From positions 1 through 64,000 of the forward strand of contig NZ_NNBL01000031.1 in assembly GCF_002803065.1 (NCBI RefSeq): a stretch of 64,000 nt of DNA, in the 5' to 3' direction. The position numbers and the translations under genes are program-made. Origin of the DNA: Streptomyces sp. CB01635 (GTDB lineage: Bacteria; Actinomycetota; Actinomycetes; Streptomycetales; Streptomycetaceae). Each line of letters starts with the position of its first letter. Within the stretch, counting starts at the first letter, position 1. Under the pieces are notes generated by a model, which worked only from the letters and a program-made list of their open reading frames with translations, was not told the origin of the DNA and did not search any database. Below are positions 33,368-41,690 of this stretch, one piece after another.

Positions 33368-34582
33368 ATGGCCACCATCACCTCGGCCGAGGTCTTCGTC
33401 ACCTGCCCCGGCCGCAACTACGTCACCCTGAAGATCACCACCTCGGACGGTGTCACCGGCATCGGCGACGCCACCCTCAACGGCCGCGAGCTGTCCGTCG
33501 CCTCCTACCTGCGCGACCACGTCTGCCCCACCCTGATCGGCAAGGACCCGGCCCGCATCGAGCAGGTGTGGCAGTACCTGTACAAGGGCGCCTACTGGCG
33601 GCGCGGCCCGGTCACCATGACGGCCATCGCCGCCGTCGACGTCGCGCTGTGGGACATCAAGGGCAAGGTCGCGGGCCTGCCCGTGTACCAGCTGCTCGGC
33701 GGCGCGGCCCGCGACGGCGTCACCGTCTACGGCCACGCCAGCGGCAACACGGTCCCCGAACTCCTCGACGACGTACAGCGGTTCCTCGCCAAGGGCTTCC
33801 GCGCGGTGCGCGCGCAGGCGGCGGTGCCCGGTCTGGAGCGGGTGTACGGCATGCGCAAGGGCGACGGCGACACCTACGAGCCGGCCGACGGGGCGCTGCC
33901 CACCGAGGAAGTCTGGGACACCGGCGCCTACCTGGACTTCGTGCCGACCTACATGTCCGCCGTCCGCGAGCGGTTCGGCTACGACTTCCACCTGCTGCAC
34001 GACGTGCACCACCGGCTCAGCCCGATCGAGGCGGGCCGCCTGGGCAAGTCCCTCGAGCCCTACCGCCTGTTCTGGATCGAGGACCCCACCCCGGCCGAGG
34101 ACCAGGAGGCCTTCCGCCTCATCCGGCAGCACACCACGACACCGCTCGCGGTCGGCGAGATCTTCAACTCGATCTGGGACTGCCAGCACCTGATCACCAA
34201 CCGCCTCATCGACTACATCCGCACCTCTGTCTCGCACGCCGGTGGCATCACGCACCTGCGCAAGATCTTCTCGCTCGCCGAGCTGTACGGGGTCCGCTCC
34301 GGCTCGCACGGCGCGGGCGACCTCTCCCCGGCGTCGCTCGCGGCCGCGCTCCACGTCGACCTGTCGATCCCGAACTTCGGCATGCAGGAGTACATGGCCC
34401 ATCTCCCGGGCTACGAGGCGGTGTTCCAGACGTCCTGGACGTTCGAGGACGGCCTGATGCACCCCGGCGACCGCCCCGGCATCGGCGTCGAGTTCGACGA
34501 ACAGGCGGCCGCGAAGTTCCCGTACGAGCGCAAGTACCTGCCGGTCAACCGACTGCGGGACGGGTCCGTGCACGACTGGTGA
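33368..34582 (+). CDS. manD: D-mannonate dehydratase, enolase superfamily (ManD/RspA)
   Basis: A 404-residue enolase-superfamily enzyme. Metal ligands are Asp212 (LLHDVHHR), Glu238 (WIEDP) and Glu264 (VGEIFN). The ManD catalytic set is present: Arg148 (RAVRAQ), Tyr160 (RVYGM), His214, and His314 in GSHGAGDLSP. The C-terminus ends VHDW, as in ManD. It dehydrates D-mannonate to 2-keto-3-deoxy-D-gluconate. As I recall, the residue after HG (here Ala316) varies between efficient mannonate-specific members and slower gluconate-active ones, so efficiency should not be assumed. No kinase or aldolase for the product is in this window. Confidence 0.92.
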   Translation: MATITSAEVFVTCPGRNYVTLKITTSDGVTGIGDATLNGRELSVASYLRDHVCPTLIGKDPARIEQVWQYLYKGAYWRRGPVTMTAIAAVDVALWDIKGKVAGLPVYQLLGGAARDGVTVYGHASGNTVPELLDDVQRFLAKGFRAVRAQAAVPGLERVYGMRKGDGDTYEPADGALPTEEVWDTGAYLDFVPTYMSAVRERFGYDFHLLHDVHHRLSPIEAGRLGKSLEPYRLFWIEDPTPAEDQEAFRLIRQHTTTPLAVGEIFNSIWDCQHLITNRLIDYIRTSVSHAGGITHLRKIFSLAELYGVRSGSHGAGDLSPASLAAALHVDLSIPNFGMQEYMAHLPGYEAVFQTSWTFEDGLMHPGDRPGIGVEFDEQAAAKFPYERKYLPVNRLRDGSVHDW

Positions 34583-34590
34583 GGTGACTG

Positions 34591-34612
34591 CCACGGCGGC
34601 TGCCCGCCGTGG
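34591..34612 (+). terminator. Short hairpin after mannonate dehydratase
   Basis: CCACGGCGG-CTGC-CCGCCGTGG forms a 9-bp stem 8 bases after the stop. A second GGCCGGCC...GGCCGGC dyad follows at 34631-34666. Confidence 0.6.
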
Positions 34613-34683
34613 CTCCGGTCCAACCACCAGGAGTGCGGGGCGGCCGGCCATGTTCTTTCCGGCCGGCGCGCCGCCCTGGCGGT

Positions 34684-34932
34684 CTACGCGCCGAGATAGA
34701 CGCTTGGCGGGAGCCACGTCGGACGGGGCAGGCCGAAGTGCTCCTCGAGCATCAGCTCGGCCTGGGTGAGCGCGCCGTAGACCCATCGCTGCCCGGTCGA
34801 ATAGGCATCTCCGCAGACGTACAGGTTGGCGTCGTGGAGCGGGCGGCGCATGCGCGGCATGATCTCCCAACTCTTCGCCCCCACCTGCCAGAAGTGGTAG
34901 GCCGCTCCGTACGGGTCCTGTACCCGGTCCCG
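34684..34932 (-). pseudogene. C-terminal remnant of a flavin amine oxidase
   Basis: The minus strand reads QDPYGAAYHFWQVGAKSWEI, MPRMRRPLHDANLYVCGDAY and STGQRWVYGALTQAELMLEE before an Ala-TAG stop. This is the FAD-binding end of an NAD(P)/FAD-dependent amine oxidase-type enzyme (NLYVCGEAYS..QGWVEGAL). An in-frame TGA lies just upstream and the N-terminal 400 or more residues are gone. The intact TetR starting at 35056 on the other strand was presumably its regulator. Confidence 0.65.
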
Positions 34933-35055
34933 GCAGGAGGACGCCCTGACGGGCCATCACCATCAGTGGGGCGAGGAGAACGCGGGCCGTCACAGCGGCC
35001 CGCTGCGCCGCACCCCCCGCGGCGTATGCTTGCGCAGGTCAGGGGAGGAGGCGCC

Positions 35056-35649
35056 ATGGGGCGGATGCCGTCGGCGCAGCGGCGCAGGCAACTGGTCGAG
35101 GCTGCTATCCGGGTCATGGCCCGCGACGGCGTCGCGAAGACCACCACGCGGTCCGTGGTAGCGGAGGCGGGCGTCTCACTGAGTGTTTTCCACTACTGCT
35201 TCGACTCCAAGCAGGAGTTGCTCGAAGCGGTGATGGACACCATCTCCGAGCACTCCGAGTCGGACGTCCTCACCACGCTCACCCGAAGGCCCAGCCTGCG
35301 CGAGACGATCCGCGCCGGGCTCCAGGCGTACTGGGACCACGTCCTGGCCAACCCCGGCGAGCACATGCTGACGTACGAACTCACCCAGTACGCCCTGCGG
35401 GAGCCCGGCTATGAGCATCTCGCCCGGCGACAGTACGAGCGCTATCTCGCGGCCCACACCAAGGTGATCCGTCAACTCCCCTCGGTCCTGGGCGTGGAGC
35501 TGTCCGTGCCCGAGCCCGCGGCCGCCAGGTATCTGGCCGCGCTGACCGACGGGCTCACCCTCAACTTCCTCGTGCTGGGCGACGAGGAGAAGGCGGGCGA
35601 CGTGCTGGACGTCGTCGCGGACCAGATCCTGACGTTGGTGCGGGAGTAG
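35056..35649 (+). CDS. TetR-family transcriptional regulator
   Basis: A 197-residue regulator. The helix-turn-helix (about 8-55) reads TTTRSVVAEAGVSLSVFHYC, then a helical ligand domain ending with LALTDGL-type sequence (YLAALTDGLTLNFLVLG). The ATG at 35056 has a strong AGGGGAGGAGG site. In this subfamily (BetI/AcrR-like) regulators commonly flank the gene they control. Here the divergent neighbour is only an oxidase fragment, so the regulator may be orphaned or act on the peptidase gene or elsewhere. Confidence 0.88.
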   Translation: MGRMPSAQRRRQLVEAAIRVMARDGVAKTTTRSVVAEAGVSLSVFHYCFDSKQELLEAVMDTISEHSESDVLTTLTRRPSLRETIRAGLQAYWDHVLANPGEHMLTYELTQYALREPGYEHLARRQYERYLAAHTKVIRQLPSVLGVELSVPEPAAARYLAALTDGLTLNFLVLGDEEKAGDVLDVVADQILTLVRE

Positions 35650-35650
35650 C

Positions 35651-37696
35651 TCAGCGGCTGTACACCGCCGCCTCGTTGATCGAGTAGCCGTACTTGGTGG
35701 CGCGTGTCACGCCGTGAATACGGACGTACCGCGCCTGCACCGGGCTGAACACCGCGTTGTCGAGGCCCCCGTCCCCGCTGTCCGTGGACCACACGGTCCG
35801 CCACGTGGTCCCGTCGTCCGAGACCTCGACCCGGTAGGCCCGCGCAGAGGCCCGTTCCCAGTCGAGGGAGACCTTGCCGACCGTACGGGAGCTGCCCAGA
35901 TCGAGCCGCAGCCACTGGTCGTCCGACCAGCCGCTCGCCCACCTCGTGCCGGTGTCGCCGTCGACGGCCTTCCCGGCGGCGTAGCTGGTGAACGGGTTCC
36001 ACTCCGTGTCGCTGGCGCTCGCCGGAGCGCCGGCGGCGAGGTCGGGCGCGGGCTTGTGGAGCTCGGTCGCCTTCCAGGTACGCAGGTAGGACTCCGCACC
36101 GCCGAGCAGATCCTGCACCGTGTCCTTGCCGCCACTGAGCCGCATCTGCTCGATCCAGTCAGGCACCATGCCGACATGGGCCGCACCGTCGGTGTTGAAG
36201 TCCCAGGTGCGTTCGCCGGTTTGCTGCCGGTCGACGACGGAACCGCCGTCGGCGCTGCGGAAGGGATACTTGACCGCGTTGGGGGCGTCGGGTCCGACCG
36301 GTCCCGGCCAGCCGCCGACGCCGTTCATGTCGGTGCCGTAGCCGAGTCCGACACCGTACTTCTGGCGCAGCGCCCTGGTCCCGGCGGACTCCTTGGCGAA
36401 GCTGTCGGCGCTGGACATGTACGAGGCCTTGAAGCCGCCGAGACGGTAGACGCGCTCCAGCCAGCCGTCGTCCATCCAGCTGTGGCTGGAGAGCACGCCG
36501 GGGTAGTCCGCCGACTCCAGCAGGTCCAGGGTGCGGCCGGCCGCCTTGACGCTCATGTGGTCGACCTCGACCATCATGTTCCGCTTCATCAACCCCTTGA
36601 CCGCGTACTCACCGAGGCGGGTCAGACCGCGGCTGTTGCACTGGGCGTCGCTGTCGTACGTGGGCACCTTGGTGCCTGCGGGGAGCAGCTTGGTCACCTC
36701 GGCCGGGGCGGCCGCATTGCCGGCGGGGTTGTCGTGCTGCGGACCGCTGCACTTCTCGGTATTCCAGAAGGTGCCGGTGGAGAGGAACTGGCCGATGTCC
36801 ACGGCTGTTCCGATGGTGCCCGAGTCCATCCGCACCCCGCACAGGGCGTTGTCGAACTTGTGGCACAGGAACATGCTGCGCACACCCAGCTTGTACAGCT
36901 CGTCCAGACCGCTGTCGATGTCGGCCTGGCTGCACTGCGGGACGTCGAGGATCTGCTTGCAGCCGAAGGGCTCCGAGGTCTCGACGCCGAGCACCACGGC
37001 GAGCTTGCCCTCCGCGACGACCTGGCGGGCCTGGGCGGAGTCGGTGACGATACGGAAGAAGCCCTTGCCCTTTCCGCCGTAGATCTTGTCGACGTAGTCC
37101 TGCATCTCGTAGGACTTGCGGGCCTCGAGGCGGATGGCGTCCATCTCGTTGCAGCCGCGGTCCCTGACGTAGATCGAGCACAACAGGCCGTTGGTGACCA
37201 GGTCGTTGACCAGTACCCGCTGGCCGCCGCGCCAGGCACGCTCCAGCCACGCGTAGTAATTCTGCTGGTGGCTCAGGGAGTTGTGGGCCGGCCAGTCCTT
37301 GAACGTCGGCCAGCCCACCGGGTCGTGGTGGCCGTCCGCACCGCCGGTGACGTTCTCGAAGAGGGCGAGCGAGCCGTCGGGATAGTGCTCGGGGCAATCC
37401 TTGAGGGCGTCGGCGATGCCCTCTTCGGAGAACGGCTTGCCGCAGATGATGCGACCGCCGAAGCCCTCGTTGGACATCAGGTGATTGTGCGCGTCGATGA
37501 AGCCGCGGACCCTCCCCTGGCTGTCCGTGCCGTGGAAGGGTTCGCCGGTGACGTTGATCTGCGAATCGGCGGCGGGCCGCGCCGTGGGCTCCCACCAGGG
37601 AGTGTCAGCGCCGACGGCCGGAGGAGAGCCCACGCCGAGAGCCAGCAGGAGGGTGACGACAACGGCAAACAGGCCGCGTCTGCGGAGGAGGGTCAT
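35651..37696 (-). CDS. Secreted M19-type dipeptidase/amidohydrolase with F5/8 type C (discoidin) domain
   Basis: A 681-residue protein with a signal peptide (about 1-30, cleaved near VGA-DTP). The catalytic domain (about 60-530) is a TIM-barrel metal hydrolase: the FIDAHNHL motif puts metal ligands at His70 and His72, and later MVEVDHMSV, LSSHSW and GYGTDMNGVGG match renal dipeptidase/amidohydrolase positions. Residues about 540-681 form a discoidin domain (DGDTGTRWASGWSDDQWLRLDLG...YVRIHG) that binds carbohydrate or surface polymer. I infer an extracellular hydrolase anchored on a glycan. The substrate is not known. The stop is 2 bases from the convergent TetR stop. Confidence 0.85.
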   Translation of the reverse strand: MTLLRRRGLFAVVVTLLLALGVGSPPAVGADTPWWEPTARPAADSQINVTGEPFHGTDSQGRVRGFIDAHNHLMSNEGFGGRIICGKPFSEEGIADALKDCPEHYPDGSLALFENVTGGADGHHDPVGWPTFKDWPAHNSLSHQQNYYAWLERAWRGGQRVLVNDLVTNGLLCSIYVRDRGCNEMDAIRLEARKSYEMQDYVDKIYGGKGKGFFRIVTDSAQARQVVAEGKLAVVLGVETSEPFGCKQILDVPQCSQADIDSGLDELYKLGVRSMFLCHKFDNALCGVRMDSGTIGTAVDIGQFLSTGTFWNTEKCSGPQHDNPAGNAAAPAEVTKLLPAGTKVPTYDSDAQCNSRGLTRLGEYAVKGLMKRNMMVEVDHMSVKAAGRTLDLLESADYPGVLSSHSWMDDGWLERVYRLGGFKASYMSSADSFAKESAGTRALRQKYGVGLGYGTDMNGVGGWPGPVGPDAPNAVKYPFRSADGGSVVDRQQTGERTWDFNTDGAAHVGMVPDWIEQMRLSGGKDTVQDLLGGAESYLRTWKATELHKPAPDLAAGAPASASDTEWNPFTSYAAGKAVDGDTGTRWASGWSDDQWLRLDLGSSRTVGKVSLDWERASARAYRVEVSDDGTTWRTVWSTDSGDGGLDNAVFSPVQARYVRIHGVTRATKYGYSINEAAVYSR

Positions 37697-38436
37697 CCGG
37701 GCTACCTTCGCTGTCCGGGATGGGCACGCGCTAACTTACTCGCGCGTAGGTCCCGTCGAGAATGGCGCGGCCCTGACAACGAGTCAAGAGACCGGGACAG
37801 ATGACCTATTTGATGCATCGTCAGCTCCGGTGGCCGAAAAAGGCCCTCTCGGACGGCCTGCCGCCGGGGCCGCGGCGCCGCCCCTGGATGCGCCACGAAC
37901 CGGAGTTCGGTCCGCCGCGATGGCGTCGGACTTCACGTCCTGCCGTATCGCGTTACTTCGCCTCGACGCCCTGAACGTCGATGGTCGGCGTCGCCCTGCG
38001 ACCTGGGCATCTTCGTCGCCCAGGCCGCACAGGCTACGGACGGGACCGGGACGTACCGAGGGAGCTGGACCGCGAACCGGCCGAGCAGCTGGAGCCGGGT
38101 AGCGGACCAGGCCAGGGCCCGGCTCGCACATCATCCACACGAGCCTATGAGCCACCACCTGCGCGGAGCACTGCGCCGTCACGAACCTCCCCGCAGTGCT
38201 TCATCAGGAATCTGCGAGAAGGGTGAATCTGGCTCCCCACTGGGGATTATCCCTGTTCGCATCCGCGAAACTCCGTCAAGACGACCCGCACCGTAGCCGA
38301 CACCGCCCCCGACTCCCCAAGGGCTCCTGCACCGCGGCGGGCATGTCCGGACACGGAGCGTCTGATTCAGTCCAAGCCCTAGGCGCAGTAGGTGAGTTGG
38401 CGCTCGCTCCGTCACCCGTCCCTTCGCAGTTCCCTT
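37697..38436. other. Gene-free stretch
   Basis: About 740 bases between the peptidase start and the WXG-cluster promoter. Frames here (for example minus 37784-38182) show no domain, no good ribosome binding site and unusual Pro/Arg-rich content. No repeat, RNA gene or clear mobile-element end was found. Confidence 0.5.
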
Positions 38437-38466
38437 TTGCCGCCCCAGCCACTCCTCTCGTAGAGT
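38437..38466 (+). promoter_or_regulatory. Candidate promoter of the WXG cluster
   Basis: TTGCCG (38437-38442) and TAGAGT (38461-38466) are separated by 18 bp, a good housekeeping-type match. Start of transcription would fall near 38473, giving a leader of about 25 bases to the GTG at 38499. Confidence 0.45.
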
Positions 38467-38498
38467 GATGAGCAATGATCACACTCGGGGGAGGGATC

Positions 38499-38915
38499 GT
38501 GACCCAAAGCAACGAGTCGGCGAGCGCCGTGGCGTCGACGCAGATGCGCATGAACCATCTGGCCCCGCTCGACGGTGGCGGAAGCTCGCCTTCCACCAAC
38601 AAGGACCTCGCGTCGAGCCCCGCACAGAAGAAGAAGGCGGCCGAGGCGATCGAGAAGCACTTGGAGCCCGACACCCGCAGGGACGGCGCCCAGGCACGCG
38701 AGAGCACGGTCGCAGCCGCCAGGGAGTTTGAGGGCTGGCTCACCGGGCCCGCTTTGAAGACTGCGCGCAAGACGTGGAACGAGCAGCTCACGACACTGAT
38801 GAACCGTCTCGGCTCGGAGAAGGCCGCACTGCGCGCCACGAACACGATCTTCCAGAACACCGACACGGGCGTGGAACTGGGTATCCGGAAGTCCTCAGCG
38901 CTCGACGCGTTCTGA
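38499..38915 (+). CDS. Small helical ESX/WXG-type protein, first gene of a second cluster
   Basis: A 138-residue protein with no signal peptide. It has an N-terminal disordered part and two helices: a charged one (AQKKKAAEAIEKHLEP, ARESTVAAAREFEGW) and a second (LKTARKTWNEQLTTLMNRLG). W-containing FEGWLTGPAL sits between them, loosely like a WXG turn. It is probably a type VII-type substrate or partner for the next protein. GTG at 38499 has GGGGGAGGG before it; ATG at 38475 lacks one. No family name can be given. Confidence 0.6.
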   Translation: MTQSNESASAVASTQMRMNHLAPLDGGGSSPSTNKDLASSPAQKKKAAEAIEKHLEPDTRRDGAQARESTVAAAREFEGWLTGPALKTARKTWNEQLTTLMNRLGSEKAALRATNTIFQNTDTGVELGIRKSSALDAF

Positions 38916-38968
38916 TCGAACCGGCTCTTCCTCATCCGAACTACGAGCCCTGCGCCAGGAGTTCATCA

Positions 38969-40426
38969 GTGGCAACGTACTACGAGATCACGGCCACCGA
39001 CTTGTCGAAGCTCACGACGGCCGCCGATGACTGGGCCGCCATGGCTGAGGACTTCGGCACACTGGTGGGGACGTACAGGAGGGAAGTGCATGGCATCTCC
39101 CTCGGCGACACGTGGGTGGGCATCAGCGCGAACGCCGGCTCCGCGCGCTTCGACGTGACGCTGAAGGAGTACCAAGGGGCGCAGAGAGAGGCGAAGGCCG
39201 CCGCAGAACTGTTCCGGGACGCACACGCCGAGTTCAACCGTCTTCGGAAGCAGATCGAGCACGTCCGGGAGGACGCCGTGAAGGCCGGCATGAAAGTGTC
39301 GGAGCAAGGCATCGTCGCCTTCGATACGTCGAAGCTCGACCACTCCGAGTACATCGCCTACGCCCACGATCCCGATTACCAGGAGAGCGCCCGCACGGCT
39401 GCCAGCAGTTGGGGCGAACAGATCGACGCCGCCGTAAAGGCAGTGAACGACGCCGACGAAGGGTTCAAGCTCGCCCTCTCCGCCTTGATGCAGGACAAGA
39501 ACCTCGTGGACGGCACCATCGGCGGCTTCAACCGAGAAGCGACGTCCAACCCATACCCATCACTTGAAGAGACGGCCAAGGCGGAACACATCCCCAAGGG
39601 CAAGAAGGCGGTCGCCGAGTGGTGGCACGATCTCGATCCGGTCACCCGCGGCATCCTCCTCCAGGAGAAGGGCGACGAGCTGCGAAAAGCCGGCATCATG
39701 AGCCCGCTGTACGAGTGGCACAGCCCGGACGAAGGCTCAGGAGCCTTCAACACCGAAGACCCCACGGCCAAGGACCTGTGGTATTTGGCCCGGGCCCAGG
39801 GCATCGCGGCCGGAGGCGACTTCACCGGGGAGAACGCGGCGTCACGCAACATGGAGCACTACCTCGGCAAGACCGGTGAGCCGCTGGATCTGGACATCGA
39901 CCGCATCCTGCAAGACGACTCCGGCTTTCGCGACGACGTCTCGGTCCACATCGCCCAGAACCAGGACGACTGGCGCAAGCAGGGGCTCGACGCCTTCGAG
40001 AAGGCCGGCGGCGACAAGACAGTCGTCGTGCCGGTGGAGAGTAAGGCGGTTGGCCGGACTTTCGGCAGTGACGAGTGGTTCCACGCGGTCGGCTCCCATC
40101 AGCAGAACGTGTCGGGGATGGTCACCGTCAGCGCCGGTGAGGACGGCAAGCCGAAAGTCTCGCTCGACTACCAGGCCAATGTCTGGGACCGGTACAACTG
40201 GGACGCCGGCAAGTCGACCACCTTCCCCGCCATCGGCGAGATCCCGGACTCCGAGATGGGCCGTCTGCACAAGACGGGCCTGGCCCAGGAATTCGACATG
40301 CGGGGCAGCAGCTCGACCTACACGTACGACCTGAACAGTGACACGAACCCAACCGTGAACCCGCCGGACCAAGGTCGCGAAGGTACCCGCGGGGACGTTT
40401 CCCGCGGCGACGAGGAGAACCGTTGA
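38969..40426 (+). CDS. WXG100-like N-terminal domain protein, putative type VII secreted effector
   Basis: A 485-residue soluble protein. Residues about 1-130 form a helical hairpin with WVG at 49-51 (GDTWVGISANAGSARF), the arrangement of WXG100 domains fused to effector C-termini. The middle (about 200-300) contains EEWWHDLDPVTRG-like sequence (KAVAEWWHDLDPVTRGILLQ) seen in other Streptomyces WXG proteins. The C-terminal part (about 300-485) is mixed alpha/beta with a VESKAVGRTFGSDEWFHAVG stretch and no catalytic motif I recognise. GTG at 38969 follows CAGGAG. The stop overlaps the lipoprotein start (TTGA). Function inferred from layout only. Confidence 0.65.
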   Translation: MATYYEITATDLSKLTTAADDWAAMAEDFGTLVGTYRREVHGISLGDTWVGISANAGSARFDVTLKEYQGAQREAKAAAELFRDAHAEFNRLRKQIEHVREDAVKAGMKVSEQGIVAFDTSKLDHSEYIAYAHDPDYQESARTAASSWGEQIDAAVKAVNDADEGFKLALSALMQDKNLVDGTIGGFNREATSNPYPSLEETAKAEHIPKGKKAVAEWWHDLDPVTRGILLQEKGDELRKAGIMSPLYEWHSPDEGSGAFNTEDPTAKDLWYLARAQGIAAGGDFTGENAASRNMEHYLGKTGEPLDLDIDRILQDDSGFRDDVSVHIAQNQDDWRKQGLDAFEKAGGDKTVVVPVESKAVGRTFGSDEWFHAVGSHQQNVSGMVTVSAGEDGKPKVSLDYQANVWDRYNWDAGKSTTFPAIGEIPDSEMGRLHKTGLAQEFDMRGSSSTYTYDLNSDTNPTVNPPDQGREGTRGDVSRGDEENR

Positions 40427-40932
40427 AGATCCGACGTTGCGCCCACCTCTTCACGGCGCTGGCGACCGTCCTTGTCCTTGCCTCGTGCTCCGGCTCGGAC
40501 GCGGACGATCGCCGCGTGACCGAGGGACGTGACTGGCACTGGGACAAGGAGGCGGGCGCTGCCGAGGCATCCGCGTTCATGAACGTGGCGGTACCCAAAG
40601 GCGCCACTCAGTCCAAGGGCGCTGTCCGGATCAATCCACAAGAGGACATCTACCTCCTCTCCTTCGTTACCAGCGAGAAGAACGCCGAGAGCATCGCAGA
40701 AGACCTGCACTCCGAAGAGCCCTTGAAGGACAAGACAAAGGACTTCGCTCCGGAGGGAGAGCGCTTCGGGCACCTAGGTCTGACCGAGCCGCAGACGCTC
40801 AAGGGGGCGCGATGGACGGGGGTGTGCCCTCCGTGCGTGAAGGACGACCGGCGTAAGAAGGTGCAGTGGATCGACCTCTATGTCCAAACGCTGAACGCCG
40901 AGCAGGCGAGGGTCTACCTACAGGCGTTCTGA
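40423..40932 (+). CDS. Small lipoprotein coupled to the WXG-like effector
   Basis: A 169-residue lipoprotein: signal MKIRRCAHLFTALATVLVLA followed by SCSG, with lipobox LASC and Cys22 lipidated. The mature part is charged and has a CPPC motif (GVCPPCVKDD) that may be a disulfide or metal site. The TTG start at 40423 shares bases with the preceding TGA and has GAGGAG upstream, so translation is coupled. A lipoprotein directly after a putative secreted effector could serve as surface immunity or as a docking factor; this is a positional guess. Confidence 0.65.
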   Translation: MKIRRCAHLFTALATVLVLASCSGSDADDRRVTEGRDWHWDKEAGAAEASAFMNVAVPKGATQSKGAVRINPQEDIYLLSFVTSEKNAESIAEDLHSEEPLKDKTKDFAPEGERFGHLGLTEPQTLKGARWTGVCPPCVKDDRRKKVQWIDLYVQTLNAEQARVYLQAF

Positions 40933-41010
40933 GAGTCCAGCTCGCCGCGCGCGCCGAGTTCGTCGAGGACCGGCCGGTGGAGCTCGGCCCACACCCTAGG
41001 AGTTGTCCCG
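40933..41010 (-). pseudogene. Fragment of an IS5-type transposase
   Basis: The minus strand encodes RVWAELHRPVLDELGARGEL, which matches the region just before the first catalytic Asp in IS5/IS427-type transposases (LHRRLLDELGARGxLDW). Only this segment remains. It is directly joined to a second, different transposase remnant. Confidence 0.5.
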
Positions 41011-41029
41011 TAAATGATCTCCGGTGTGG

Positions 41030-41600
41030 TCAGGGAGTGCGGTGGCCGTCGGCCGGCCCCTGCCCGGAAGCGGCAACGACTGCAAGGCGTGGGCGGAATC
41101 CGGCGCCAAGGACGCGATCGGCGCCACCACGACGATCGCGGACGGCGGCTATCCGGGCACCGGACTTCCAGCACTTCATACGAGCGAAGAAGACATGCTC
41201 GACGCGGTCCCTCACCTGCCTGAACCACAACGCCGAGGCGGGTGTCGGCGTCAATGACGACTTGATGGTTGGTGGAGTACCGATAGTTCTTGGACTGTTC
41301 GGCGACCGCGTGGTCGCGGGTGGGTACCAGGGTTCCGTCCACGATGAGCACGGATTCCCTTTGGAACCGCTGGCGCGACTGGAGTGCAAGCAGGGGACCG
41401 AGCCGGGCGATGACGCGGTCCGCGGCAGGCTTCGAGATGCCGAACAACGGGGCGAGTTGGCGCAGCGTCAAGCTGAGTCCGCGCGGCTTCGATCGCCGCC
41501 AAGCAGGGCGACCAGGGAGCGGGAATGGGCTGATGGAACCTGTGCCGAGCCGGTCCTGGCGATGCCCGCCGTCAAGACCGTCCAAGTCCGCCGCCCACCG
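41030..41600. mobile_element. Scrambled insertion-sequence remnant (DDE transposase)
   Basis: Pieces of one IS5-superfamily transposase lie in the wrong order. Minus strand 41480-41223: LFGISKPAADRVIARLGPLL, then VLIVDGTLVPTRDHAVAEQS with a catalytic-type Asp, then STNHQVVIDADTRLGVV. Minus, another frame, about 41222-41160: VRDRVEHVFFARMKCWKS, the C-terminal part. Plus strand 41042-41164: VGRPLPGSGNDCKAWAESGA and IADGGYPGTGL, the middle part, inverted. The left end has GAGTTGTCCCGTAAATGATC near 41000. It cannot encode a working transposase. Confidence 0.65.
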
Positions 41601-41690
41601 CCTGCCTTCCCACCCGCTTGCTCCGGTTAACCGCCATCGCGAGCATGAGGTCGGCGCGGCCGGACTTCAGACCTGCAGTCGGCACCCTCG

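Noticed and set aside
31583..34993. Minus-strand open frame of 1136 codons opposite the hexonate genes
   Set aside because: It is antisense to three well-supported genes, has Arg/Gly/Val-rich shadow composition and no domain.
37784..38182. Possible minus-strand gene in the gap after the peptidase
   Set aside because: No recognisable domain, poor start context and low-complexity content; described only as gene-free sequence.
40866..41630. Plus-strand open frame of 254 codons over the IS remnant
   Set aside because: It joins the end of the lipoprotein gene region to inverted transposase pieces in a meaningless frame.
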